This document shows, in pieces, positions 1 to 5,642 of a DNA stretch of 8,769 nucleotides. The number at the start of each line of letters is the position of its first letter. Position 1 is the stretch's first letter. Position numbers and translations under genes: made by a program. The notes beneath the pieces are model-generated. The model was not told the origin of the DNA, did not search any database, and was given only the letters and a program-made list of their open reading frames with translations. The stretch is taken from positions 1 through 8,769 of the forward strand of contig JAQBZS010000243.1 of assembly GCA_027622115.1 (NCBI GenBank), written 5' to 3'. This DNA comes from Planctomycetota bacterium. GTDB lineage: Bacteria; Planctomycetota; Planctomycetia; Planctomycetales; Planctomycetaceae.

Positions 1-1
1 G

Positions 2-733
2 CGAGCCCAGCAGGAGACCGAATGGCGCGAAACATTGGCCAAGCAGACTCGCGATTTATTCGAGCGGGTGTTGGCTCGCGATCTCGTGGACCGCTTGAAG
101 TCCGATCTGGATCGCCTGCAACAAGTGGTTCACGAAATCAATGAAGTGCTGAAACCCCTCGTGTTCGGCCACAGTCGGTTTCAGTTACGAGGCCGTCCGG
201 CGACGGAGCACGCCGAGTCGGTCAACTTGCTGACATCGAAATCCGCAGACTCGGACGCCGTCAATCGGCAGTTGCGACACTATTTGGAAGACCGGCAAAG
301 TGAATTGGTTTCCGAATCCGAGATGCCGCGGTTTCTCGATTATCGCAACTGGTTCGATTTCAGCTTTGCATTGCGCAACGTATCGGGAGACCAGTCGGGC
401 TCGCTGGGATCCGAGGACATGATTCGCGGTTCCGGCGGCGCCCAGGGCACGCATCATTACCTGCTGCTGTGGGCGCTCGCGGGTTTGCTGTTCAACCGGT
501 CGCACGCTCGCTTGCGGCTATTGATGATGGACGAAGCGTTCTATGGATTGGATTCGGAACGCAAGGAATTGCTGCTGCGATGTGCCAAGCAATTGCAACT
601 CAACTTCGTAATCGCCACCCCCGATCTCGACGGCACCGTCCACGGCGAAGACGGCGGCAGCACAACGGTGCTGGTCGAGAAAAACGCCCAAGACGGAGTA
701 TCGGTGCTCGGATTTGAATGGGAAACGGTTTGA
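2..733 (+). CDS. C-terminal part of an SMC/Rad50-like ATPase (SbcC/MukB/JetC class), 5' end outside window
   Basis: The frame is open from the first bases of the window, so this is the tail of a longer protein and the TTG at 35 is not its start. Seen: a charged helical, coiled-coil-like stretch to about base 155. Then comes LDYRNWFDFSFALR (about 335-376), the strand-rich lead-in typical of SbcC/MukB-like Walker B domains. An ABC signature-like GSGGAQGTHHYLLLW lies near 428-472. The Walker B/D-loop segment RLLMMDEAFYGLDSERK (about 515-565) has the catalytic DE pair, and NFVIATPDLDG (near 602-634) is the strand after it. Known: such tails belong to long ATPases that clamp DNA, including JetC of Wadjet plasmid-defence systems, TIGR02680-type proteins and SbcC. 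Inferred: a JetC/TIGR02680-like defence or DNA-maintenance ATPase. The Walker A half and any jetA/jetB-like genes would lie upstream. No TOPRIM nuclease gene follows, so the Wadjet label remains tentative. Confidence 0.8.
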   Translation, partial: RAQQETEWRETLAKQTRDLFERVLARDLVDRLKSDLDRLQQVVHEINEVLKPLVFGHSRFQLRGRPATEHAESVNLLTSKSADSDAVNRQLRHYLEDRQSELVSESEMPRFLDYRNWFDFSFALRNVSGDQSGSLGSEDMIRGSGGAQGTHHYLLLWALAGLLFNRSHARLRLLMMDEAFYGLDSERKELLLRCAKQLQLNFVIATPDLDGTVHGEDGGSTTVLVEKNAQDGVSVLGFEWETV

Positions 734-943
734 CGGACGAACGCAATGCATTCGACGGAATTCGCGATTGATGTGGATTCGCAGTTCTGGACAATCACCT
801 GCGCCCGTTGGCGCGGCTCGGGCCGAAATGCGTGGATCGAGCATCTATCTGTCTAGGAAGTCGTTCGGCGTGGTTTCGGCCTGTTTCCGCCTTGAGGAAA
901 CGGCGTGCAACCGTGCCACTCGCCGAGCCGATATGTCGAATAG
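734..943. other. Gene-poor spacer after the ATPase gene
   Basis: No convincing gene fits here. A 36-codon ORF at 746-856 (MHSTEFAIDVDSQFWTITC...) and a TTG that overlaps the ATPase stop codon (730-732, running only 13 codons) are the best candidates. Neither has a ribosome binding site or recognisable content. The other plus-strand frames are arginine-rich, as expected of shadow frames. The stretch could be a decayed downstream partner gene, but the sequence does not show this. Confidence 0.4.
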
Positions 944-1291
944 TTGAGCGGTGCGGGCACGGGACTGGCCACTGCATTTCAGTATTGGGAATACACAAAC
1001 GAGCCCGTCGCACTGGTATTGAGTGACGGATGGGAAATGGTCACTTTCCGTCCGTTCAAAGACGGGTGGCCAAGACTTCGATTCGGAGAACTCCACGAAC
1101 ACTCGGCCGCTGGTGAACGCCTTGCCGAAATAGCAGAAGACAGTGGCCGGATGGTGCGGACGCCAGCTTACGCTTGGCTTGAAGGCTTCGTTTACAAACC
1201 TGACAAAGACATCAAAGAAGACAGCAGGTATCTGGATTTCTACGACCGAACAATCACGCTGCTTTGGCACGACGAAGACCTAAACGACTAG
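944..1291 (+). CDS. Hypothetical protein, 115 aa
   Basis: Not recognised. The product is a small soluble acidic protein with no signal peptide or membrane segment and a charged C-terminus (KPDKDIKEDSRYLDFYD and a final WHDEDLND). It includes an aromatic-rich core, QYWEYTNEPVALVLSDGW and YAWLEGFVYKPDKD. Amino-acid composition and third-position use look more coding-like than the overlapping minus-strand frame (845-1270), which is Cys/Arg/Phe-rich. The start is doubtful: an in-frame TAG (941-943) immediately precedes the only early start codon, a TTG at 944, and no Shine-Dalgarno is visible. It may therefore be a genuine leader-poor small gene or the 3' remnant of a longer one. Nothing nearby suggests a role. 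Confidence 0.5.
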   Translation: MSGAGTGLATAFQYWEYTNEPVALVLSDGWEMVTFRPFKDGWPRLRFGELHEHSAAGERLAEIAEDSGRMVRTPAYAWLEGFVYKPDKDIKEDSRYLDFYDRTITLLWHDEDLND

Positions 1292-1443
1292 CCCGGTGCG
1301 ATCGCAAAAAACGAACAAAGACATGCCGTCGCGGAGATCTCCAGCCAAAAGTGACCGTCCGTCATTCGGCGATTGTCGCAAAGCTTGAATTTCGAAGCGG
1401 TCATTGGGATCGTTGCATGCACAGCGAACAAATTCCGTCGAAC

Positions 1444-1447
1444 GAGG
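1444..1447 (+). promoter_or_regulatory. Ribosome binding site GAGG that sets the M15 peptidase start
   Basis: GAGG lies 7 bases upstream of the ATG at 1455. This supports that start over the in-frame ATG at 1404, which has no such site and would add 17 residues of unremarkable sequence. Confidence 0.6.
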
Positions 1448-1454
1448 TTCTACA

Positions 1455-2384
1455 ATGATTCGATCGCATTGGATTCCGTGCATTCACCATCGCGAGGCAA
1501 CGGAACGGTTTCAGTCTCCACTTGGTATTCACCTTGGTGATCCGACCGACTCTTCCACGTATTCCGGCTTCAAGCCGTTTCAAGAAGCGACGTTGTTGGG
1601 CTCGACCGTGGAACCGGTCAAGACGCCGACCATCAGCGGTTCCGTGGGCCGCGGCGGCACGAATTTCAAAGCGGACGTGATGCTGATTCAGAGTTTGCTG
1701 AACCGAGTGTTTTCGAATCGAAAGCTTGTTGTTGACGGAATCGCCGGTTCGAAGACCAATTCTGCGATCGTTCAGTTTCAGAAGCGGTTCCTCCGATCGC
1801 CGGACGCCCGCATCGATCCCGGCGGCACCACAATTCGGAAGCTGGAGACCAAAATTGCCGAATCCGTGAACACATCGGTGCCGGTCATCGAGGATGCACC
1901 GTTATCGAACACGTTGATGAAACAAGCGTGGCCCGCGGATACGGACGCGGCCATTACGACCTTCTTCGGCGAACGAGATTCGAATCGGTCGTACTTGCAA
2001 TTGCCGTATCCCATGCGATTGGCGTGGGACTTGGGAACGACCGTGACGCGAATCCAGTGCAACACGAAGGTTGTAGACAGCTTGGGGCGGATCCTGTCGG
2101 CGATCTTGGAATTCTACGGTTCCTTGGAAGGCGTTCAGGAAGCTCGCATGGATCGATTTGCGGGTTGTTTCGCCGTGCGGAAAATGCGGGGCGGGACGAG
2201 TTGGTCGCGGCACAGTTGGGGGATCGCGATCGATATCGACTCCGAACAAAACGGGCTGACCACGGCTTGGCCATCGAAAGCGACAATGCCGGAAGACGTG
2301 ATCAAAATCTTCGAAGCGGAAGGCTGGAAGTCCGGCGCGCGAGCTTGGGGCCGCGATGCGATGCATTTCCAGGCCACGCATTGA
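1455..2384 (+). CDS. Peptidoglycan-binding domain + M15-family D-Ala-D-Ala carboxypeptidase/endopeptidase
   Basis: A 309-residue predicted zinc peptidase acting on peptidoglycan stem peptides. Seen: residues about 65-130 (GRGGTNFKADVMLIQSLLN, then VDGIAGSKTNSAIVQFQ) match the three-helix PG_binding_1 repeat, including the characteristic D-G-xx-G-xxT-xxAI-xxFQ pattern. Residues 251-260 (SRHSWGIAID) are the SxHxxGxAxD zinc motif with H253 and D260, and DAMHF at 301-305 supplies the third zinc ligand H304 and a nearby acidic residue. This is the VanY/Peptidase_M15_4 arrangement known from D,D-carboxypeptidases and phage L-Ala-D-Glu endolysins. The N-terminus (MIRSHWIPCIHHREATERF) has no Sec or Tat signal and there is no membrane helix. 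The enzyme is therefore either cytoplasmic and released by other means, or exported by a non-classical route. Isolated gene: the next gene on the same strand is more than 500 bases away. Domain assignment is firm; the substrate bond is inferred. Confidence 0.88.
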   Translation: MIRSHWIPCIHHREATERFQSPLGIHLGDPTDSSTYSGFKPFQEATLLGSTVEPVKTPTISGSVGRGGTNFKADVMLIQSLLNRVFSNRKLVVDGIAGSKTNSAIVQFQKRFLRSPDARIDPGGTTIRKLETKIAESVNTSVPVIEDAPLSNTLMKQAWPADTDAAITTFFGERDSNRSYLQLPYPMRLAWDLGTTVTRIQCNTKVVDSLGRILSAILEFYGSLEGVQEARMDRFAGCFAVRKMRGGTSWSRHSWGIAIDIDSEQNGLTTAWPSKATMPEDVIKIFEAEGWKSGARAWGRDAMHFQATH

Positions 2385-2411
2385 CCCTGCGACACGGACC
2401 AAAGGCCTGTT

Positions 2412-2438
2412 CGCGGCGATCGTTATGGATCGCTCGCG
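2412..2438 (+). terminator. Possible hairpin downstream of the M15 gene
   Basis: GCGATC (2416-2421) pairs with GATCGC (2428-2433) around a 6-base loop. The stem extends through CGCG/CGCG (2412-2415 with 2435-2438) if T2434 is bulged. It starts 27 bases after the M15 stop codon. There is no T tract, so it is at best a Rho-assisted or weak terminator. Confidence 0.3.
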
Positions 2439-2511
2439 TCTGTTCGCCCACGACAGCTCGAAGCCTATAGCATGTAAGCGCGAAGACAACCTCTACTGTA
2501 AGCCCAGTTCC

Positions 2512-2874
2512 TTAAACGAACATGAAACGATTCATCCCAATGCGGTTCCCCTTGACCCCCTTGACCCCCTGGCATTTGGTGACGCGTGTTTGGCTTGTCT
2601 GCTCATTCTGGAGCATGTCCGACGCGTACGTGATGTTCAACCGCGGCGGCCCAAAAACGTAATGTTCCGACATGTTTCGATCCGGGTAGTGACCGTACTC
2701 TCGGACGCGGACGATGTACTCGCCATCATCCAGATACGTAAATTTGAGTCCCTGCAATACGTTACCTCGAAAGCGAGTCTTCGCGACCGGTTGCAAGTGT
2801 TGAAATTCCGTGGAAGGAAAGAATGGGACACCTCCGCCGAGCGACCAAAGAATCAGTCGGCCACGATCGGGCAA
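2512..2874 (-). CDS. Unrecognised ORF, probably a gene fragment
   Basis: Not recognised. The only start in this frame near the 5' end is a TTG at 2874, without a ribosome binding site. The frame is open a few codons further up to a stop at 2899-2901, and its first residues (WRNICA, then RGRLILWSLGGGVPFF) read like the interior of a protein. The middle has convincing codon use and a beta-rich, aromatic composition (TYLDDGEYIVRVREYGHY, then EHYVFGPPRLNITYASDML). The last roughly 25 residues (CQGVKGVKGNRIGMNRFMFV) are encoded by a low-complexity tandem sequence and look grafted on. Best reading: a decayed fragment whose start is lost and whose end runs into a repeat. A short functional protein cannot be excluded. 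The opposing frame (2356-2997 +) overlaps two better genes and is less plausible. Confidence 0.35.
   Translation of the reverse strand: MPDRGRLILWSLGGGVPFFPSTEFQHLQPVAKTRFRGNVLQGLKFTYLDDGEYIVRVREYGHYPDRNMSEHYVFGPPRLNITYASDMLQNEQTSQTRVTKCQGVKGVKGNRIGMNRFMFV
2552..2569. repeat. Two tandem copies of TTGACCCCC
   Basis: TTGACCCCC occurs at 2552-2560 and again at 2561-2569, preceded by CCCC (2548-2551), so the run reads as a 9-base period over about 23 bases. It sits in the 3' end of the minus-strand ORF, giving the VKGVKG residues. This may be the core of a longer dispersed repeat, which would need a genome-wide search. Confidence 0.6.
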
Positions 2875-2910
2875 CGCGCAGATATTTCTCCATGCAAATC
2901 ACACTTTACA

Positions 2911-2918
2911 AAGGTGAT
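2911..2918 (+). promoter_or_regulatory. Strong Shine-Dalgarno AAGGTGAT for the hydrolase
   Basis: AAGGTGAT ends two bases before the ATG at 2921 and matches the complement of the 16S rRNA 3' end over AGGTGAT. It fixes the hydrolase start at 2921 and argues that this gene was recently functional despite the downstream frameshift. Confidence 0.6.
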
Positions 2919-2920
2919 AT

Positions 2921-3199
2921 ATGAACTGCTCGAATGTAGCCGCGACATCTGCTTTCATGCTCTGCGTCACGGTTGGTCAGATCGTCGTGGGCGATGACGA
3001 GACGAAATCCAAGCCGGAACCCGCTCAAGTCGTGACGATTGGCTTCGTTTACAAAGAATCGCCGCGGCGTACGCTCACGGTTTACTATCCCGACGGATGG
3101 GAGGCCGCCGACAAGCGACCCGCATTGGTGATTTTTCATTGTCAAATTCCGGAGCAACGCGAGCACTTTCGGCGGTTGGGCATGGTGGTCGTTATTTAA
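2921..3199 (+). CDS. Secreted alpha/beta hydrolase, N-terminal part (frame-split)
   Basis: The 92-residue 5' half of an alpha/beta hydrolase. Seen: a Sec-type leader (residues 1-24, hydrophobic SAFMLCVTVGQIVVG, likely cut before DDETKS), then the first core strands VTIGFVYKE, RTLTVYYPDGW, RPALVIFH and GMVVVI, in the order expected for BD-FAE/esterase-lipase relatives. The oxyanion HGGG motif usual after the VIFH strand is not present; HCQIPEQREHF stands there. The frame stops at TAA (3197-3199), directly after the fourth strand, and the rest of the fold continues in another frame from 3216. The start ATG is supported by a strong ribosome binding site. On its own this piece cannot form an enzyme, so it is probably half of a pseudogene. 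A sequencing error or recoding remains possible. Confidence 0.7.
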   Translation: MNCSNVAATSAFMLCVTVGQIVVGDDETKSKPEPAQVVTIGFVYKESPRRTLTVYYPDGWEAADKRPALVIFHCQIPEQREHFRRLGMVVVI

Positions 3200-3215
3200 A
3201 CCGCAACTGGCGGGA

Positions 3216-4019
3216 GTGAACTCGGGCAAATTGCCCGGCATGAGCTTGAAAGAAATCGCCAAGGCACCCAAGCCGCGGAATCAAGTCGAAGACACCAAAA
3301 GCGTGATCCGTTGGCTGCGAACGAACGCGCGAAAACTTGGCATCGACCCCCAGCGAATCGTGGCCACGGGCACTTCCGGTGGCGGAGATCTCGCGCTGCT
3401 GTCGTACTTGAACACAGCGTTTGAAGACCCGCAAGACGATCGATCGGTTTCACATCGGCCAAACGCCTTGGTGCTTTATTGTCCGGCGTTTGACGGGATC
3501 AACATTTGGTTTGTGAAAACGGAATCGCTATTGCAGAAGACAAAAGCGGACGCCCCCTCATTCGTGGCTTTGCTGCCAAAGTTCGTCAAAGACATCACAA
3601 GCGAATACGCTACGCCGCTCGACCATCGAGCCGATCTGATTCAACTCGCCGCGAAATTGGGAACGGAGAAGGGACTCGACGAGTCGGAAGTCAAGCGATT
3701 TCAACAGATCTTAAACATGTTCAACCAGCGCGATTGGCAATTACTGCATCCGGCCGAGGACGCGTTGAAGATGTCGGCATTCCGCATTCTGACGAAAGAA
3801 CCACTCCCACCAACACTGATCATGTTTGGCAAGCGAGATCATCTCTACGAGCACCAAAAGGCTTTCGTCGAACGAGCAAGATCGCTCGGCCAGAAGTTCA
3901 AGTTGAAGATCTATGCAGGGGGCGGCCACAGTTTCATGATACAACCCGCTTTCATGAAACCGAGCACGCGCGAAGTCGAGACTTTCCTGCGGAGTATCGA
4001 CTACATTGATCAGGAGTAG
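3216..4019 (+). CDS. Alpha/beta hydrolase, catalytic C-terminal part (frame-split)
   Basis: The 267-residue 3' half of the hydrolase begun at 2921. Seen: NQVEDTKSVIRWLRTNARKL followed by GIDPQRIVATGTSGGGDLAL holds the nucleophile elbow G-T-S-G-G with Ser54. LIMFGKRDHLYEHQ provides the acid Asp208, and IYAGGGHSFM the catalytic His238. Known: this layout (DPxRI strand, GxSxG elbow, GxxD, then GHxF) is typical of secreted esterase/BD-FAE-like hydrolases abundant in planctomycetes. The helical cap-like insert between residues 95 and 185 may shape substrate choice. The GTG at 3216 is only the first start codon of the open frame. It lies inside the family fold and has no separate leader, so independent translation would give a leaderless, core-truncated product. 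Removing one T from the run at 3195-3197 joins both halves into a protein of about 366 residues. Substrate unknown. Confidence 0.75.
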   Translation: MNSGKLPGMSLKEIAKAPKPRNQVEDTKSVIRWLRTNARKLGIDPQRIVATGTSGGGDLALLSYLNTAFEDPQDDRSVSHRPNALVLYCPAFDGINIWFVKTESLLQKTKADAPSFVALLPKFVKDITSEYATPLDHRADLIQLAAKLGTEKGLDESEVKRFQQILNMFNQRDWQLLHPAEDALKMSAFRILTKEPLPPTLIMFGKRDHLYEHQKAFVERARSLGQKFKLKIYAGGGHSFMIQPAFMKPSTREVETFLRSIDYIDQE

Positions 4020-4161
4020 GGTAGGGCGATTTCACGCATTCATCATTGCATAGATTTAGGTCCGCCGACGATATCCGTCGACGACCTCATTCTTGGATTG
4101 GATTTTGGCTTCAATCCGCTCAATCTCTCGCTGTGAATGGCACCGGGCTGTTGGAATGACT
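4020..4161. terminator. Convergent intergenic region with two small hairpins
   Basis: The hydrolase (+) and DUF1501 (-) genes end facing each other here. Two perfect short inverted repeats are present: CGACG/CGTCG (4066-4070 with 4076-4080, 5-base loop) and GGATTG/CAATCC (4095-4100 with 4112-4117, 11-base loop). Neither is followed by a clear T run, so termination is suggested mainly by position. Confidence 0.3.
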
Positions 4162-5556
4162 TCAAGCTCGTGCAATCGACGTCACGGGTTGTCCATTCGC
4201 AATCGGGAGCGGGCGGTCAAATGCGTCGCGGATTTCGAGGGTGTGATCGATGCCCATTAAATTGTACATCGTGGCTGCGAGATCGCCCGTGGTCACGGGG
4301 TCGAGGTCTGGGAACGCGCCGGTTCGGTCCGAGCGGCCATGGACCACGCCGCCTTGGACGCCACCGCCAGCCAGCAACACCGTGTAGCACTTCGGCCAGT
4401 GGTCTCGGCTGATGTTCTTATTGATCTTTGGTGTGCGACCAAATTCGCCCATCCACAGGACCAACGTTTCATCCAGTAGACCGCGATCCTCCAGATCGTT
4501 CAGCAGCACCGGCAATGTGTGGTCGGTTTGCGGGTAGTGCCACTTGGGCAAAATCTCGTACATCCGCGAGTTGTCAAAACCGTGCGTGTCCCAGCCGCCG
4601 CTGGTTGTGCTTCGGCCGCCGATGCTCTTCGCGAAGTAACACGTCACGAACTTCACGCCGGCTTGGACGAGGCGTCTTGCCAGCAGGCACCCTTGACCGT
4701 ACGTCGTGCGACCGTACGCATCGCGGACTTTGTCCGGTTCGGCCGACAGATCAAATGCGTCACGCACCCGTGGCGAATTCAACATGCCGAGCGCTTTGGT
4801 GTAGTAGGCGTTCAACCCTTGGGCGACTGCGGACTTGTCGAGGTCTCGGGCCTGCCGGTTGATCAACAGTTGGAGCTTGCGGCGATCACCGAGCCGCTTG
4901 ACCGAGACGTCCGAGGGCAGGCTCAATTGAGACAGCTTGAAGTCCGGCGCGTTCGGATCCTGAGGAACGAACAGCGGATCATGGCTCTTGCCGAGAAAAC
5001 TGGCGTTCTGGCCCGGTGTCGTCGAGCCATCGCCGATCTTGTACGGATACGAAACGAACGTCGGCAGGCCGTTCGAATTCGGGGCCACCTTGTCCACGAC
5101 CGATCCGTAGGGCGGGAACAAGTCGGGCGAGTCGCGGAGCCGCTGATCGTCGGTCGGCGGTTGAACGCCGGTGAGCGCGGTGTAACCCGCCGAATTGTGG
5201 TTGTTCATCATATGATGCACCGTGCGAATCTGAGCGATCTTGTGCATCACTTTCGCGGTCTCGGGCAGGTGCTCGCAGATTTCCATGCCGGGTACGGAAG
5301 TGGAAATCCAATCGAATTTCGAGCGGTAGCCGTCCGGCGCCTTCGGCTTGCGGTCGAACGTGTCGACGTGACTGGGTCCGCCGAATTGGAACAGGAAAAT
5401 CACGGACTTGGCACGAGCCACTCGGCCTGCCTGCCGCGCCGCCTCTTCGGCTTGCAAGAGTTTGGGCAGCGTGAGCCCCAGCATGCCAAGCCCACCGACT
5501 CGGATCAGATCTCGGCGATGAAATTCGGTGATGCTGGCTGGTACGTGTTGGTTCAT
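4162..5556 (-). CDS. DUF1501 family protein with Tat signal
   Basis: A 464-residue exported protein of the DUF1501 family, which belongs to the alkaline phosphatase/sulfatase-like fold and is greatly expanded in planctomycetes; its biochemical role is unsettled. Seen: twin-arginine leader (HRRDLIRVGGLGMLGLTLPKL, Arg14-Arg15 then a hydrophobic stretch to about residue 34). Family blocks follow in order: SVIFLFQFGGPSHVDTFDRK with the early metal-site-like Asp, IRTVHHMMNNHNSAGY, GGWDTHGFDN, WMGEFGRTPKINKN, SRDHWPKCYTVLLAGGGVQGG and TGDLAATMYNLMGID. Length is normal for the family. The usual partner, a DUF1549/DUF1553 (PSCyt1/PSD1) protein, is not in the window. Instead it follows the CRTAC1-like gene 85 bases downstream on the same strand and is probably cotranscribed. 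The ATG at 5556 has only a weak GGGT upstream, which is ordinary for this phylum. Confidence 0.93.
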   Translation of the reverse strand: MNQHVPASITEFHRRDLIRVGGLGMLGLTLPKLLQAEEAARQAGRVARAKSVIFLFQFGGPSHVDTFDRKPKAPDGYRSKFDWISTSVPGMEICEHLPETAKVMHKIAQIRTVHHMMNNHNSAGYTALTGVQPPTDDQRLRDSPDLFPPYGSVVDKVAPNSNGLPTFVSYPYKIGDGSTTPGQNASFLGKSHDPLFVPQDPNAPDFKLSQLSLPSDVSVKRLGDRRKLQLLINRQARDLDKSAVAQGLNAYYTKALGMLNSPRVRDAFDLSAEPDKVRDAYGRTTYGQGCLLARRLVQAGVKFVTCYFAKSIGGRSTTSGGWDTHGFDNSRMYEILPKWHYPQTDHTLPVLLNDLEDRGLLDETLVLWMGEFGRTPKINKNISRDHWPKCYTVLLAGGGVQGGVVHGRSDRTGAFPDLDPVTTGDLAATMYNLMGIDHTLEIRDAFDRPLPIANGQPVTSIARA

Positions 5557-5626
5557 TGGACCCAGTCCATTTAGTGTGTAGCGGCGAACGCTAACGAATT
5601 AATGGGCAGTACATCGGCGACAGTAC

Positions 5627-5642
5627 GAGCGGAATTCCGCTC
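5627..5642 (-). terminator. 16-bp perfect palindrome between the CRTAC1-like and DUF1501 genes
   Basis: GAGCGGAATTCCGCTC is a perfect palindrome that, on the minus strand, begins at the last base of the CRTAC1-like stop codon. As RNA it can fold into a 6-bp GC-rich stem with an AATT loop. No T tract follows, so it more likely acts as a 3'-end stabiliser or partial attenuator before the DUF1501 gene than as a full intrinsic terminator. A protein-binding site is another option. Confidence 0.4.

Noticed and set aside
845..1270. Minus-strand frame of 141 codons
   Set aside because: It is longer than the plus-strand ORF at 944-1291 but Cys/Arg/Phe-rich, without a ribosome binding site or family resemblance. 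The plus-strand reading is the more protein-like.
1333..1342. 10-bp palindrome GGAGATCTCC upstream of the M15 gene
   Set aside because: It is short, lacks a partner site and is expected by chance in a sequence of this length.
2356..2997. Plus-strand open frame of 213 codons across the gene-poor region
   Set aside because: It overlaps the end of the M15 gene and the strongly supported start of the hydrolase, has no ribosome binding site and has an implausible composition. It is antisense to a better frame.
3194..3200. Programmed +1 frameshift (prfB-like) in the hydrolase
   Set aside because: There is no Shine-Dalgarno-like stimulator just upstream, and the ATT codon would re-pair poorly with TTT after slipping. 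A plain indel or sequencing error is simpler.
4519..5574. Plus-strand frame of 351 codons
   Set aside because: It lies wholly antisense to the DUF1501 gene, is rich in Arg/Val/Gly as expected of a shadow frame, and matches no family.
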